A stretch of DNA of 64,000 nucleotides from Pseudomonas sp. KUIN-1. Its GTDB lineage: Bacteria; Pseudomonadota; Gammaproteobacteria; Pseudomonadales; Pseudomonadaceae. Location: NCBI RefSeq assembly GCF_009176725.1, contig NZ_AP020337.1:1116001-1180000 (forward strand). The letters run 5' to 3'. A program made the translations under genes and the position numbers. The number at the start of each line of letters is the position of its first letter. Within the stretch, counting starts at the first letter, position 1. The notes below the pieces were generated by a model. It was not told the DNA's origin and did no database searches. It saw only the letters and a list, made by a program, of their open reading frames with translations. Below are positions 8,979-17,137 of the stretch, one piece after another.

Positions 8979-9001
8979 CCGGCACCTGCAATAAACGCAA
9001 T

Positions 9002-9041
9002 AAAAAGCCCCGTGGCTGGTAAAGGCTCACGGGGCTTTTTG
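9002..9041. terminator. Bidirectional Rho-independent terminator
   Basis: The stem AGCCCCGTG/CACGGGGCT is flanked by AAAAA on the left and TTTTT on the right. It serves the convergent mmuM and mqo genes. Confidence 0.93.
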
Positions 9042-9063
9042 TTACAGCACAGCAGCGACCGGA

Positions 9064-10572
9064 TCAGGCGAAGCTGTGTTCCTGGCTGCTTTTCTCGACC
9101 AGTTCCAGCGCCTCGTCGTTCTGCGCGCTGATACGCTCGTAGAGCGGCGCATCGGTTTCGAGGATCTTCTCCCGGGCCGGGAAAATCTCTTCGAGCTTGG
9201 TCGCCCATTCCGTGCGGGTTTTCTCCGGGAAGCAGCGCTCGAGCAGCTCCAGCATGATCGACACAGTCACCGAAGCGCCTGGCGAAGCGCCGAGCAGTGC
9301 GGCCAGCGAGCCATCCTGTGCAGACACCAGCTCGGTGCCGAATTGCAGGACGCCGCCTTTTTTCGCATCTTTCTTGATGATCTGCACGCGCTGACCGGCG
9401 ATTTCGAGACGCCAGTCTTCGGCTTTCGCTTCCGGGTAGAAGCGGCGCAGCGATTCCAGGCGTTGCTCCATCGACTGCATCACTTCGCTGACCAGGTACT
9501 TGGTCAGGTCCATGTTGTCGCGCGCCACCGCCAGCATCGGTTTGATGTTGGCCACGCGTACCGAGAGCGGCAGGTCGAGGTACGAGCCGTGTTTCAGGAA
9601 CTTGGTGGTGAAACCGGCATAAGGTCCGAACAGCAGGGATTTCTTGCCATCGACCACGCGGGTGTCCAGGTGCGGCACCGACATCGGCGGCGAGCCCACG
9701 GCGGCCTGGCTGTAGACCTTGGCCTGGTGGTGCTTGACCACTTCCGGGTTGTCGCAACGCAGCCACTGGCCGCTGACCGGGAAGCCGCCAAAGCCCTTGC
9801 TTTCTTCGATGCCCGACAACTGCAGCAGTGGCAGTGCTGCGCCACCGGCACCGAGGAACACGAATTTGGCATCTATCTCGCGCGTGCCACCGCCATTCAC
9901 GTCCTTGACGCTGACGGTCCAGCCGGCGCCGTTGCGGGTCAGGTTGGTCACACGGCTGCGGTACTTGATCTGCGTGCCTGGAGCGCTGGTGAGGTGGCCA
10001 AGCAGTTGATTGGTCAGCGCGCCAAAATTGACGTCGGTGCCGTTCATCATGCGCGTTGCGGCAATTTTTTCGTCCGCAGGCCGGCCAGGCATCATCAATG
10101 GCATCCACTCGGCCAGTTTTGCCTTGTCCTCGGTGTATTCCATCGAGGAGAAGGCGTGATGCTTGCTCATGGCTGCAAAACGGGTCTTGAGGAACGAGAC
10201 GCCTTTTTCGCCCTGTACGAAGCTCAGGTGCGGAACCGGGTTGATGAATGAGCGGGCTGTACCGAAGGTGCCCTTGCGTGCCAGGTAGGCCCAGAACTGT
10301 TTCGAGACTTCGAACTGGGTGTTGATGTGCACCGCTTTCTTGATGTCGATGGAGCCATCAGCCGCAGGCGGCGTGTAGTTCAGCTCGCACAGACCGGCGT
10401 GGCCGGTGCCGGCGTTGTTCCACGGGTTGGAACTCTCCGCAGCACCGGAATCCATCAGCTCAACGACTTCCAGCGTGATGCCGGGGTCGAGCTCTTTTAG
10501 CAATACCGCCAGAGTGGCACTCATGATGCCCGCTCCGACCAGTACTACATCGACTGCTTCGTTATGCGCCAT
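9064..10572 (-). CDS. mqo: Malate:quinone oxidoreductase
   Basis: A 502-residue FAD enzyme of the membrane periphery that oxidises malate to oxaloacetate and passes electrons to quinone. The N-terminal [19 protein letters not shown] is the FAD Rossmann motif. [17 protein letters not shown] and the C-terminal [20 protein letters not shown] are family hallmarks. It is full length. The gene is alone, with a shared terminator downstream and a roughly 0.7-kb gap upstream that must hold its promoter. Pseudomonads often carry more than one mqo copy. Confidence 0.97.
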   Translation of the reverse strand: MAHNEAVDVVLVGAGIMSATLAVLLKELDPGITLEVVELMDSGAAESSNPWNNAGTGHAGLCELNYTPPAADGSIDIKKAVHINTQFEVSKQFWAYLARKGTFGTARSFINPVPHLSFVQGEKGVSFLKTRFAAMSKHHAFSSMEYTEDKAKLAEWMPLMMPGRPADEKIAATRMMNGTDVNFGALTNQLLGHLTSAPGTQIKYRSRVTNLTRNGAGWTVSVKDVNGGGTREIDAKFVFLGAGGAALPLLQLSGIEESKGFGGFPVSGQWLRCDNPEVVKHHQAKVYSQAAVGSPPMSVPHLDTRVVDGKKSLLFGPYAGFTTKFLKHGSYLDLPLSVRVANIKPMLAVARDNMDLTKYLVSEVMQSMEQRLESLRRFYPEAKAEDWRLEIAGQRVQIIKKDAKKGGVLQFGTELVSAQDGSLAALLGASPGASVTVSIMLELLERCFPEKTRTEWATKLEEIFPAREKILETDAPLYERISAQNDEALELVEKSSQEHSFA

Positions 10573-10934
10573 TAACGCGTCTCCAAAATCTGCAGCACCA
10601 AATTGACGGCATACGATCCTGAGGCTGGTTGCCAGGTGTTCGCGGGCTGGATCAACTCTCTACCCTCGCTTGCCTGGCCAGGATCGCCTGACCGATTCTT
10701 CGCAATTTTTCGCATCCAAAGCGCAGGTCCCGGTCAGGCCCGGTCATGGTTCATCAATGCTTCATGAACGCATTTCCAGGCCCGCGAGGCCATTCGACCA
10801 TCGTCAGGGAGCCCCTTGTGCAACGGGCTCCTGTCGATGGCGTCAGGCTCCGGTCATGGAGGCGCGGCTGCGGTCAGTCCTGTTCAAGAGAGCCGGTTCA
10901 GACGCTGATGGTGCATTTACAAACGCGTACCTAT

Positions 10935-11111
10935 TCATTTGCTCGCCACACTCTTGTGAAGTAGTGAAACCCGTTTTTCACGTCCTTTTGGGAACGCGAA
11001 CCAAACCTCGAAATGGCTGCGATGACAGCGCTGGCAGGTCAGGCGCATAGAGAGTGAGGCGCTGGCCGGCGAGAAAGGTTCGATACGATTCGAGCATTCT
11101 TCACCTTTCAT
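10935..11111 (-). CDS. Possible small Cys/Arg-rich protein
   Basis: A 58-residue reading frame starting MKGEECSNRIEPF and containing a CQRCH pair and a basic C-terminus. No clear ribosome-binding site precedes the ATG and I do not recognise the protein. It is recorded only because it sits in an otherwise empty region. Confidence 0.2.
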   Translation of the reverse strand: MKGEECSNRIEPFSPASASLSMRLTCQRCHRSHFEVWFAFPKGREKRVSLLHKSVASK

Positions 11112-11170
11112 CGAGCACACTCGTGCGCAAATGACCTGTGTGGGCGGCTCTCTGTGGGCATTACGAAGGC

Positions 11171-11240
11171 GCTAATACGGCGATTAGCAGTGCTGCGAGG
11201 CCCGATCAGGAGACGTCCTTATAATCGGGGGGAGATTATA
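11171..11240. promoter_or_regulatory. Two adjacent inverted repeats, possible operator/promoter
   Basis: GCTAAT-N6-ATTAGC occupies 11171-11188, and TATAATC-N7-GATTATA occupies 11220-11240. The second contains a TATAAT -10-like hexamer, but no good -35 lies at the right distance. An ATG at 11244 follows a GGAG but opens only a 41-codon frame that runs into the gene on the other strand. Confidence 0.35.
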
Positions 11241-11293
11241 GCGATGAAATGGCAGGAATTGATCGCTTTAAATGACTTTTATTCGCTCCCCGG

Positions 11294-11527
11294 TCAGGCG
11301 GTGAGCAACTGGCCGCGCGGTGAGCGTTCGCTACGCTGCGTCACGCGGGCGCTGGCGGGCAGGGGCTGATTCAGCCAGCTGAGCCGTTGTTCGGTCACTT
11401 CGACCCATTCCACGCCGGTCGGGCGTTGCGCGCAGTGTTTGAACGCACGGCAGACGCCTGCCTGATCGATACGCGCGTAGTGGCGATGCTGTGGGCGTGC
11501 AGTGAACAGAGACCGGAACAGATTCAT
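11294..11527 (-). CDS. Conserved-looking small basic protein
   Basis: A 77-residue protein starting MNLFRSLFTARPQHRHYARI. A good ribosome site (CAGGAG, then GCTGCGCC spacing) precedes the ATG at 11527, and codon use is typical of the neighbours. It contains WVEVTEQRLSWLNQPLPASA, which looks structured, and two cysteines, and ends in a basic tail. I do not recognise a named family. It stands alone on the minus strand, divergent from the lipoprotein gene. Confidence 0.65.
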   Translation of the reverse strand: MNLFRSLFTARPQHRHYARIDQAGVCRAFKHCAQRPTGVEWVEVTEQRLSWLNQPLPASARVTQRSERSPRGQLLTA

Positions 11528-11755
11528 GGCGCAGCTCCTGTGACTTTAATGAGCGTCTGGGCGATGGAGGCGAGTCTGCCGCTTGGATGTGACGCCCTGA
11601 TTACACCGTGCTGGATGAATCTTGCCCTGCGTTGCTGCGTGAACCCCGATGCGTGTCGAATGTCCGAGGCTTAACGGTCAGTGGCCTCTGGTTAGCGGCT
11701 GTTACAGGCCGCTATACTGCGGCACATTCAGTGTCTGGCCCATGGAGAAATGAGC

Positions 11756-12337
11756 ATGCTGCGTCGCATTTTGTTCGGTTTGCTTGCTGTAAGCAGTTTG
11801 ACCCTGGTGGGCTGTGCCCACAGTCCGCAACAACTCAGCCCCACGCCCAAGCTCAACGCGCAGCTGGCGGCCGTAGGGCGTGGTCAGCCTGTGGTGGTGC
11901 GTGTCGTCGACGGCCGTCCTGGGCCGACGCTGGGTACGCGCGGTGGCATGTACCCGGAAACCAGCGCAATCAGCGTCAACGGTGCCGATATCGTTCCCAA
12001 GCTTCAGGCTCAGGCTGAAGCGGCCGTGCGCCTGCTGGGCTTTACGCCAACCCAGAGCGGCAACGCTCCACGACTGACCGTGACCCTGGCAGACTTGAAG
12101 TACCAGTCGCCGAAGGAAGGTCTGTACGTGACTGAAGCCACCATCAGCTCGACGTTCCGCGCTGACGTGCGCAATAACGGTCGCACCTACAGTGGTCGTT
12201 ACGCCGCATCGCTGGACCAGCGTTTCGGTATGGCGCCGAACCAGGAAACCAACACCAAGCTGGTGAGCGACGTGTTGAGCGATGCGCTGACTCGCGTCTT
12301 CCAGGACCCGACCATCGGTTCGACCCTGTCGCAGTAA
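11756..12337 (+). CDS. YajG family lipoprotein
   Basis: A lipoprotein of about 193 residues. The lipobox is LTLVGC, with cleavage before Cys, so it is membrane-anchored in the envelope. The body resembles the YajG family (RDGRPGP-type segment VVDGRPGPTLGTRGG, then ATISSTFRADVRNNGRTYSG). An ATG two codons upstream (11750) is equally possible. A promoter with TATACT lies about 45 nt upstream. A strong terminator follows. Confidence 0.85.
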   Translation: MLRRILFGLLAVSSLTLVGCAHSPQQLSPTPKLNAQLAAVGRGQPVVVRVVDGRPGPTLGTRGGMYPETSAISVNGADIVPKLQAQAEAAVRLLGFTPTQSGNAPRLTVTLADLKYQSPKEGLYVTEATISSTFRADVRNNGRTYSGRYAASLDQRFGMAPNQETNTKLVSDVLSDALTRVFQDPTIGSTLSQ

Positions 12338-12354
12338 GCCTCTAACCGTCGCGA

Positions 12355-12395
12355 TAAAAAAAGCCCGGCCCTTGTTGAAGGGGCCGGGCTTTTTG
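12355..12395 (+). terminator. Rho-independent terminator after the YajG-like gene
   Basis: The stem AAGCCCGGCCC/GGGCCGGGCTT is followed by TTTT, with an A-run on the other side. It can also stop the convergent small gene at 12413. Confidence 0.95.
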
Positions 12396-12412
12396 CTGTT
12401 CAGGGTTTGCTA

Positions 12413-12619
12413 TCAGGCTGCCTGCTGGTAGAAGTCCAGGAAACTCAACCCCGTGTCCTGATCCATATCCGGCAAATCATGATGAACATGCCCGCCCAGT
12501 GCGCAGTAGACCAGCCAGTGGCGGTCCTGAACATTGAAGGCCAGGCCATCGATCAACTCCTGCTGCTCATCGCTTGGGGCAATGAGATAAAGGCGATCCT
12601 GATTTTTTGCATGCAGCAT
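12413..12619 (-). CDS. Conserved small hypothetical protein
   Basis: A 68-residue acidic protein starting MLHAKNQDRLYLIAPSDEQQ. The ATG at 12619 has a GGAG 6 nt upstream; a longer in-frame start at 12664 lacks that. The family is not recognised. The alternation of hydrophobic residues suggests a small alpha/beta fold. Confidence 0.7.
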   Translation of the reverse strand: MLHAKNQDRLYLIAPSDEQQELIDGLAFNVQDRHWLVYCALGGHVHHDLPDMDQDTGLSFLDFYQQAA

Positions 12620-12735
12620 GACAAGCTCCAAAGAGAGGGAAGTCCGTTTCTCGAGGAGCCACACAATGCAGGCGAAGTATGACGCTGGGGTGACAGCGGC
12701 AAAGAATTGTCATGCAGGATGTTTCGGGGGGCGTA

Positions 12736-12856
12736 TGACCACGCGGAGCCTGAGCAGGTGCGTGCTCTCCCGTACACCTATCGTTCCTCACGCTGACCCG
12801 CCCACGACCGGACGCAAAGCGCCCGCAACGGCGTACCCACGCGGAGCATGGGTACG
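12736..12856. repeat. Composite dispersed palindromic repeat, copy C (degenerate)
   Basis: It contains decayed versions of the modules in copies A and D: GTTCCTCACGCT, CGGACGCAAAGCGCCCG and CCCACGCGGAGCATGGG. Several stems have lost pairing. It lies between two minus-strand genes. Confidence 0.65.
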
Positions 12857-12877
12857 GTAGGCATTCTGGCGCAGGTC

Positions 12878-14041
12878 TTAAAGCGCCAGCCCTGCCTTGA
12901 CGCGGTACTGGTTGCGCACCGGTGTCGCGTATTGCTGAATCATGTAGGGGCGGTGCTCGATCGGCGTGCCTGCCAGACGACTTTCCCACTCCTCCCTGGC
13001 ACGTTCGAGTTCATCGGCCGGGAACAGGGCTTCAGCCTTCGGCACTTCAAGCGCCGGATCGGCATCGCTCCACTGCGCGTACGCCAGGTAATGCACCGGG
13101 AACAGCCGATAGCCGCCGAGAATCTGCCGGTCCATCTCGATGGCCAGTTGCTTGGTGTCCTCGAAGTGCTCGGTGATCGGCGGTGCAAAGTTCACATGCA
13201 CACGGCCTTTATAGCCGGTGATCCCCAGGGCAATGCTCACGTCGTCTTCGCCCGGCGTCTTGGTGTAGGCGCCGGTTGTCGCACGAATGTACAGCTCGCG
13301 GGCCTTGGCGCTGTCGCACGGATCATACTCATAGCTGATCGACACCGGGATCAGGTTCAGCGAACGAATCACGTCGCCAAACGGCTCATCCTTGCGGCTC
13401 ATGTGGAACATCTTGAGGATCGCTGACTCGGTACGGTCGTCACCGTCCTTGGCGCGGCCCTCGGCCTGAGCGATCCAGATCGACTGGCAGTCCTGGGTGA
13501 TCGAGTGATTGATGTACGCCGACAGCAATTGATAAGCCGCCATCTTCTCGCGCCGCCCGGTGATCGAGCGATGCACGATGAAGCTCTTGTTCAGGCGCAT
13601 CAGGTCGCTGACGAATGGCTTTTGCAGCAGGTTGTCGCCGATTGCGATGCGCGGAGTGGGCAGGCCTGCGTGGTACACGGCATAGTTGACGAACGCCGGG
13701 TCCATGACGATATCGCGATGGTTGGCCAGAAACAGGTAGGCGCAACCGGACTTCAGCTGTTCGACGCCGGTGTAGGTGACCCCGTCGGTGGCGCGTTCGA
13801 TGGTGTGGTCGACATAATATTCAACCTTGTCCTGCAGCGTGGCGACCGAGTCGATGCCGGCAAATTCGCGGCGCAGCTTGCGTGCCAGGGTTGGCTGCAG
13901 CAGCCAGCCGAATGCGCCCGCCAGGCGGGGAAAGCGGAACCGGGTCAGAATGGCGAGAAAGGCTTTGTCGCTCAGCAGACGTGCCAATACGGCGGGGACT
14001 TCTGCATCGTTGTAAGGTCGGATGGCATCAAATTCGCCCAT
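12878..14041 (-). CDS. PlsC-like glycerolipid acyltransferase family protein
   Basis: A 387-residue protein with a phosphate acyltransferase core near residues 110-200. FLANHRDIVMDPAF carries the catalytic His, and FIVHRSITGRREKM and WIAQAEGRAKDG follow as the glycerol-phosphate-binding blocks. The usual H-x4-D motif reads H-x5-D here (HRDIVMD) unless HRD is the working pair. Very likely it transfers acyl groups in phospholipid metabolism at the inner membrane, but the exact substrate is not readable. It is much longer than typical PlsC (about 250 residues). A second ATG one codon upstream (14044) exists. It is divergent from the zinc-ribbon pair. Confidence 0.75.
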   Translation of the reverse strand: MGEFDAIRPYNDAEVPAVLARLLSDKAFLAILTRFRFPRLAGAFGWLLQPTLARKLRREFAGIDSVATLQDKVEYYVDHTIERATDGVTYTGVEQLKSGCAYLFLANHRDIVMDPAFVNYAVYHAGLPTPRIAIGDNLLQKPFVSDLMRLNKSFIVHRSITGRREKMAAYQLLSAYINHSITQDCQSIWIAQAEGRAKDGDDRTESAILKMFHMSRKDEPFGDVIRSLNLIPVSISYEYDPCDSAKARELYIRATTGAYTKTPGEDDVSIALGITGYKGRVHVNFAPPITEHFEDTKQLAIEMDRQILGGYRLFPVHYLAYAQWSDADPALEVPKAEALFPADELERAREEWESRLAGTPIEHRPYMIQQYATPVRNQYRVKAGLAL

Positions 14042-14147
14042 CATGCTCTCTTGTTTGAATCGAATAGGGTAAAAAGAAGACGGATTTGTTAAAACTGCCT
14101 TCTGAAGAATGGGTCAATTATACGCATAACTGATCCCGGAGACCGTG

Positions 14148-14330
14148 ATGCAGGAATTACAGAGTTACGACTGCCCTTATTGCGGCGAACCTGTCGAAGC
14201 CGTACTGGATATTTCCGGCGGCGATCAACAGTACATTGAAGACTGTCCGGTCTGTTGCCGCCCGATCGTTTTCGACCTGCAGACCGACGGCGAAGACTGG
14301 AATCTGGATGTTCGCAGCGAGAACGAGTGA
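14148..14330 (+). CDS. CPXCG motif cysteine-rich small protein
   Basis: A 60-residue protein with the family motif CPYCGEPVE near the N-terminus and [10 protein letters not shown] further on. These two pairs could hold a zinc ion as a small zinc ribbon. It ends in an acidic tail. The stop overlaps the start of the DUF2007 gene (TGATG), so the two are coupled. The role is unknown. Confidence 0.88.
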   Translation: MQELQSYDCPYCGEPVEAVLDISGGDQQYIEDCPVCCRPIVFDLQTDGEDWNLDVRSENE

Positions 14331-14590
14331 TGCAGAAGATCTACGAGCCCGAGAACCTGATGGAGGCCGAGTTGCTGCTGGCAATGCTTGCCAGCGAAGG
14401 CATCAACGCGCATCTGGCCGGTCGTGATCTGCTTGGGGCGATGGGCGAGCTGCCGGGGCTGGGCCTCCTGGCCCTCAAGGTCGAAGATGCGCAGGTCGCT
14501 CGCGCACGAGCGTTGATCACTGCGTACAATAGCGCCTCGCCCCTGTCTGGCGATGAGCCGGACGACTTCCCCGATGTACTGGTGTGCTGA
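14330..14590 (+). CDS. DUF2007 domain signal-transducing-like protein
   Basis: An 86-residue protein starting [20 protein letters not shown]. The arrangement (LASEGINAHLAGRDLLGAMGELP then VEDAQVARARALI) matches the DUF2007 fold, which resembles PII-like alpha/beta proteins. The start overlaps the previous stop by 1 bp. It is followed 29 bp later by the SRAP gene. No binding residues can be assigned. Confidence 0.85.
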   Translation: MQKIYEPENLMEAELLLAMLASEGINAHLAGRDLLGAMGELPGLGLLALKVEDAQVARARALITAYNSASPLSGDEPDDFPDVLVC

Positions 14591-14619
14591 GCACCTTCAA
14601 ACGAGTCTGATTAGCCCCC

Positions 14620-15249
14620 ATGTGTGGACGCTACGCCCTGTTTCGCTGGACCCCTGCCTTTGCCGCCTTGCCCGGTTTTCCTGCCGATCAGCAGGCGCAA
14701 TGGAATATTTCGCCAGCCGACTGGGTGTTGATCATGCGTGCCGCCGACAACGCGGAGGGCATCGAGCTGGTGCGCGCGCGCTGGGGCCTGACGCCGGCCT
14801 GGCTCACTGACCTGTCGAAAACGCCTGCCCATGCCCGCGCTGAAACGGTGGCCGAGCAGCCGATGTTTCGCGATGCCTTCACCCATCGCCGCTGTCTGCT
14901 CCCCGCCAACGGCTTTTACGAATGGCGCGGCACGGTGCGCAAACGCCCGTTCTGGCTGACGCCGGGGGAGGGCGCCGCGCTGTTTTTCGCCGCGATCTGG
15001 GAAGCCTATCCGGTGCAGGGGCATACGTACCTGAGCGTCGCAGTGGTTACCCAGGCCGCGGCAACCCAGCGCCGGCCATTGATTCTGGACGCCAAGGGCC
15101 AGAAAGACTGGCTGGCCGCCGACACGCCGCTGCCGACCCTGCAAGCGTTGCTGGCTGCCCCGCAGACGGCGCTGCGCGAGCGGCCACTGGCCAATCTGGT
15201 CAATGATCCCAAGCTCAATGCCCCTGAGTGCCTTACGCCTCTGAGCTAG
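14620..15249 (+). CDS. SOS response-associated peptidase family protein (SRAP/YedK/HMCES)
   Basis: A 209-residue protein starting MCGRYALF. Cys2, exposed after Met removal, is the residue that crosslinks to abasic sites in single-stranded DNA in this family. CLLPANGFYEWRG and FAAIWEAY supply the Asn and Glu of the active site. The usual third element, a His in an IHDRRP-like motif, reads ATQRRPLIL here, so the His appears absent. That suggests altered release of the DNA-protein crosslink or a lineage variant. It is the last gene of a three-gene plus-strand run. Confidence 0.92.
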   Translation: MCGRYALFRWTPAFAALPGFPADQQAQWNISPADWVLIMRAADNAEGIELVRARWGLTPAWLTDLSKTPAHARAETVAEQPMFRDAFTHRRCLLPANGFYEWRGTVRKRPFWLTPGEGAALFFAAIWEAYPVQGHTYLSVAVVTQAAATQRRPLILDAKGQKDWLAADTPLPTLQALLAAPQTALRERPLANLVNDPKLNAPECLTPLS

Positions 15250-15433
15250 TCGGGCCAGGCAAAAAACGCCGAATCGGACAAATCCGATATCCGCACTGAA
15301 GTACATCTGATACAAACTGGACACACCTGCGGGAACCATCAGCCCCTGTGCAAAGACCAAGATGCCAGCTGGCCGGTATCTGGCGCAGAGGTCTGCCCCG
15401 GGAATGACCGTTTCATACACTAGGAGATACACC

Positions 15434-16252
15434 ATGCGTCCTTCATTTGCCTTCTGTGCCTTGAGCGCTGCGTTGCTGCTCGGCGGGTGTCAGGCAGTCA
15501 ATACCACGAGTGGCGACTCGGTCGGTGTGGAGCGCAAACAGTACATGTTCAGCATGCTCTCGACGGATGAAGTCAACAAAATGTACGCCCAGTCCTACCA
15601 GCAGACCGTTGGCGAGGCGACCAGCAAAGGGGTACTGGACACCACCAGCGCAAATGCCAGGCGGGTCCATGCAATCGCCGATCGACTGATTGCCCAGGCG
15701 CCCAAATTGCGACCTGATTCGGCCCAGTGGCAGTGGGAAGTCAACCTGATCAAGAGCGACGAGCTGAACGCCAACTGTGGTCCTGGCGGCAAGATCATTG
15801 TCTACAGTGGCCTGATCGACACCCTCAAACTGACCGACGATGAAATCGCTGCAGTCATGGGCCACGAGATCGCCCATGCGTTGCGCGAGCACGGGCGTGA
15901 AGCGATGTCCAAGGCGTACGGTGTTTCGATGGCCAAGCAGGGCGCAGGCGCCTTGCTGGGATTGGGTCAGGACAGCCTGGCGTTGGCAGATACCGTGGTC
16001 AACTACAGCCTGACGCTGCCCAACAGCCGCAGTAACGAGAACGAAGCTGATCTGCTCGGTCTGGAACTGGCCGCACGCGCCGGTTACAACCCTAATGCAG
16101 CGATCACCCTGTGGCAGAAAATGACCCAGAACTCCGGCGGTTCGCAGCCTGAGTTCATGAGCACTCACCCGGCCTCGGAAAGTCGCATCGCCTCGTTGCA
16201 GGCTGCGATACCGAAAGTCATGCCGCTGTACCAGAAAGCCGCTAAATCCTGA
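15434..16252 (+). CDS. M48 family metalloprotease lipoprotein (LoiP/YcaL-like)
   Basis: A 272-residue lipoprotein. The signal peptide ends LLLGGC, so the protein is lipid-anchored in the periplasm or outer membrane. The zinc protease motif GHEIAHALREHGRE is present and the third ligand Glu lies in NENEADLLGLEL. TKG-like C-terminal STHPASESRIASLQ matches the family end. The ATG at 15434 follows AGGAGATACACC. It probably helps outer-membrane protein quality control by analogy with E. coli members. A perfect hairpin follows. Confidence 0.9.
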   Translation: MRPSFAFCALSAALLLGGCQAVNTTSGDSVGVERKQYMFSMLSTDEVNKMYAQSYQQTVGEATSKGVLDTTSANARRVHAIADRLIAQAPKLRPDSAQWQWEVNLIKSDELNANCGPGGKIIVYSGLIDTLKLTDDEIAAVMGHEIAHALREHGREAMSKAYGVSMAKQGAGALLGLGQDSLALADTVVNYSLTLPNSRSNENEADLLGLELAARAGYNPNAAITLWQKMTQNSGGSQPEFMSTHPASESRIASLQAAIPKVMPLYQKAAKS

Positions 16253-16264
16253 GTGGATGAGTCG

Positions 16265-16300
16265 CCCGTAGCGTTGCGAGTGTTTTCGCAACGCTACGGG
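16265..16300. terminator. Perfect 15-bp hairpin between convergent genes
   Basis: The arm CCCGTAGCGTTGCGA (16265-16279) pairs fully with 16286-16300 across a 6-nt loop. There is no T-run, so it is terminator-like in position only, and may be a repeat element or a transcript-end stabiliser. Confidence 0.6.
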
Positions 16301-16306
16301 CCGGCA

Positions 16307-16891
16307 TTACACCCAGCCGCTGACCTGCATTGCCTTGTAAACCGCCACCAGCGCCAGCACGAAGAACGCGCAGGCAGCCAGTCGGCGGATCAGGGTCAGC
16401 GGCAGCTTCTCGGCGGCGAAATTGCCCGCCAGCACCACCGGCACGTTGGCCAGCAGCATGCCCACCGTGGTGCCCAGAATGACCAGCCACAGATAGGAAT
16501 ACTGCGCCGCCAGCATCACCGTGGCGATCTGCGTCTTGTCACCGATTTCGGCGATGAAGAACGTGATCAGCGTGGTCATGAACGGGCCGAACTTGCGTGC
16601 CGTGCTGGCTTCGTCGTCGTCCATCTTGTCCGGAACCAGTGTCCACAGCGCCGTGGCGGTAAAGCTGGCGGCGAGGATCCAGTGCAGCACTGCGTCTGAC
16701 AGATAACTGCTGAACCACGCACCCACTGCGCCGGCGGCTGCATGGTTGGCGAGGGTTGCGGCAACGATGCCGGCAATGATCGGCCATGGCTTGCGAAAGC
16801 GCGCGGCGAGAACGAGCGCGAGCAACTGCGTCTTGTCACCGATTTCGGCGAGCGCGACTACTGCGGTGGGGATTAAGAATGATTCCAGCAT
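16307..16891 (-). CDS. mneA: TMEM165/GDT1 (UPF0016) family Mn2+ exporter
   Basis: A 194-residue membrane protein made of two homologous halves, each with the family motif ExGDK: ALAEIGDKTQLLALVL near the N-terminus and FIAEIGDKTQIATVML in the middle. The motif forms the cation path. Bacterial members export manganese. The start MLESFLIPTAVV at 16891 has AGGA 6 nt upstream. The gene is preceded by a yybP-ykoY Mn2+ riboswitch, which strongly supports a role in manganese efflux. The symbol follows the Vibrio family member. Confidence 0.9.
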   Translation of the reverse strand: MLESFLIPTAVVALAEIGDKTQLLALVLAARFRKPWPIIAGIVAATLANHAAAGAVGAWFSSYLSDAVLHWILAASFTATALWTLVPDKMDDDEASTARKFGPFMTTLITFFIAEIGDKTQIATVMLAAQYSYLWLVILGTTVGMLLANVPVVLAGNFAAEKLPLTLIRRLAACAFFVLALVAVYKAMQVSGWV

Positions 16892-16961
16892 CAGGCTTCC
16901 TGAGGGGCGGGTCGACACGGCTATGACACGTACGACCTCCCCGCCCCGGGTAAGGTGTTCG

Positions 16962-17090
16962 TGTCATAGGTCTTGTCAAACCACCGATCCGTCTGAGCGG
17001 ATTCCGGGTCGCACGTACCATGGTCTGAGGACCAAGTATGTTGATACGTGCCGGACGAGCATGGCGCTCGTGGGAGACTACTCCCCTAGG
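16962..17090 (-). promoter_or_regulatory. yybP-ykoY manganese riboswitch
   Basis: On the minus strand the leader reads GGGGAGTAG (17086-17078), then CCGGCACG, CAACATACTTGGT around 17043-17031, and GACAAGACCT near 16977-16968. These are the conserved pieces of the yybP-ykoY class, in order, and the two-arm stem layout fits. Mn2+ binding is known to switch on such leaders. Position just upstream of the Mn-exporter-like gene agrees. Confidence 0.88.
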
Positions 17091-17137
17091 ACGGAGCGGA
17101 TTCTGCCTCCGCGAAAACGTTTCGGCAAGTGCTTATT

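Larger units (their letters stand above)
10573..11293. other. Sparse 0.7-kb intergenic region upstream of mqo
   Basis: No well-supported gene is seen. The region holds the mqo promoter and several small hairpins: GGAGCCC/GGGCTCC at about 10806-10829 and GTGAAA/TTTCAC at about 10965-10982. It also holds the two inverted repeats listed separately at 11171-11240. Short possible coding stretches are present on both strands, but none has both good codon use and a good ribosome site. Confidence 0.5.

Noticed and set aside
11244..11369. 41-codon frame beginning MKWQELIALNDF
   Set aside because: It has a fair ribosome site, but its second half is antisense to the better supported gene at 11294-11527 and has low complexity. 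Kept only as a note.
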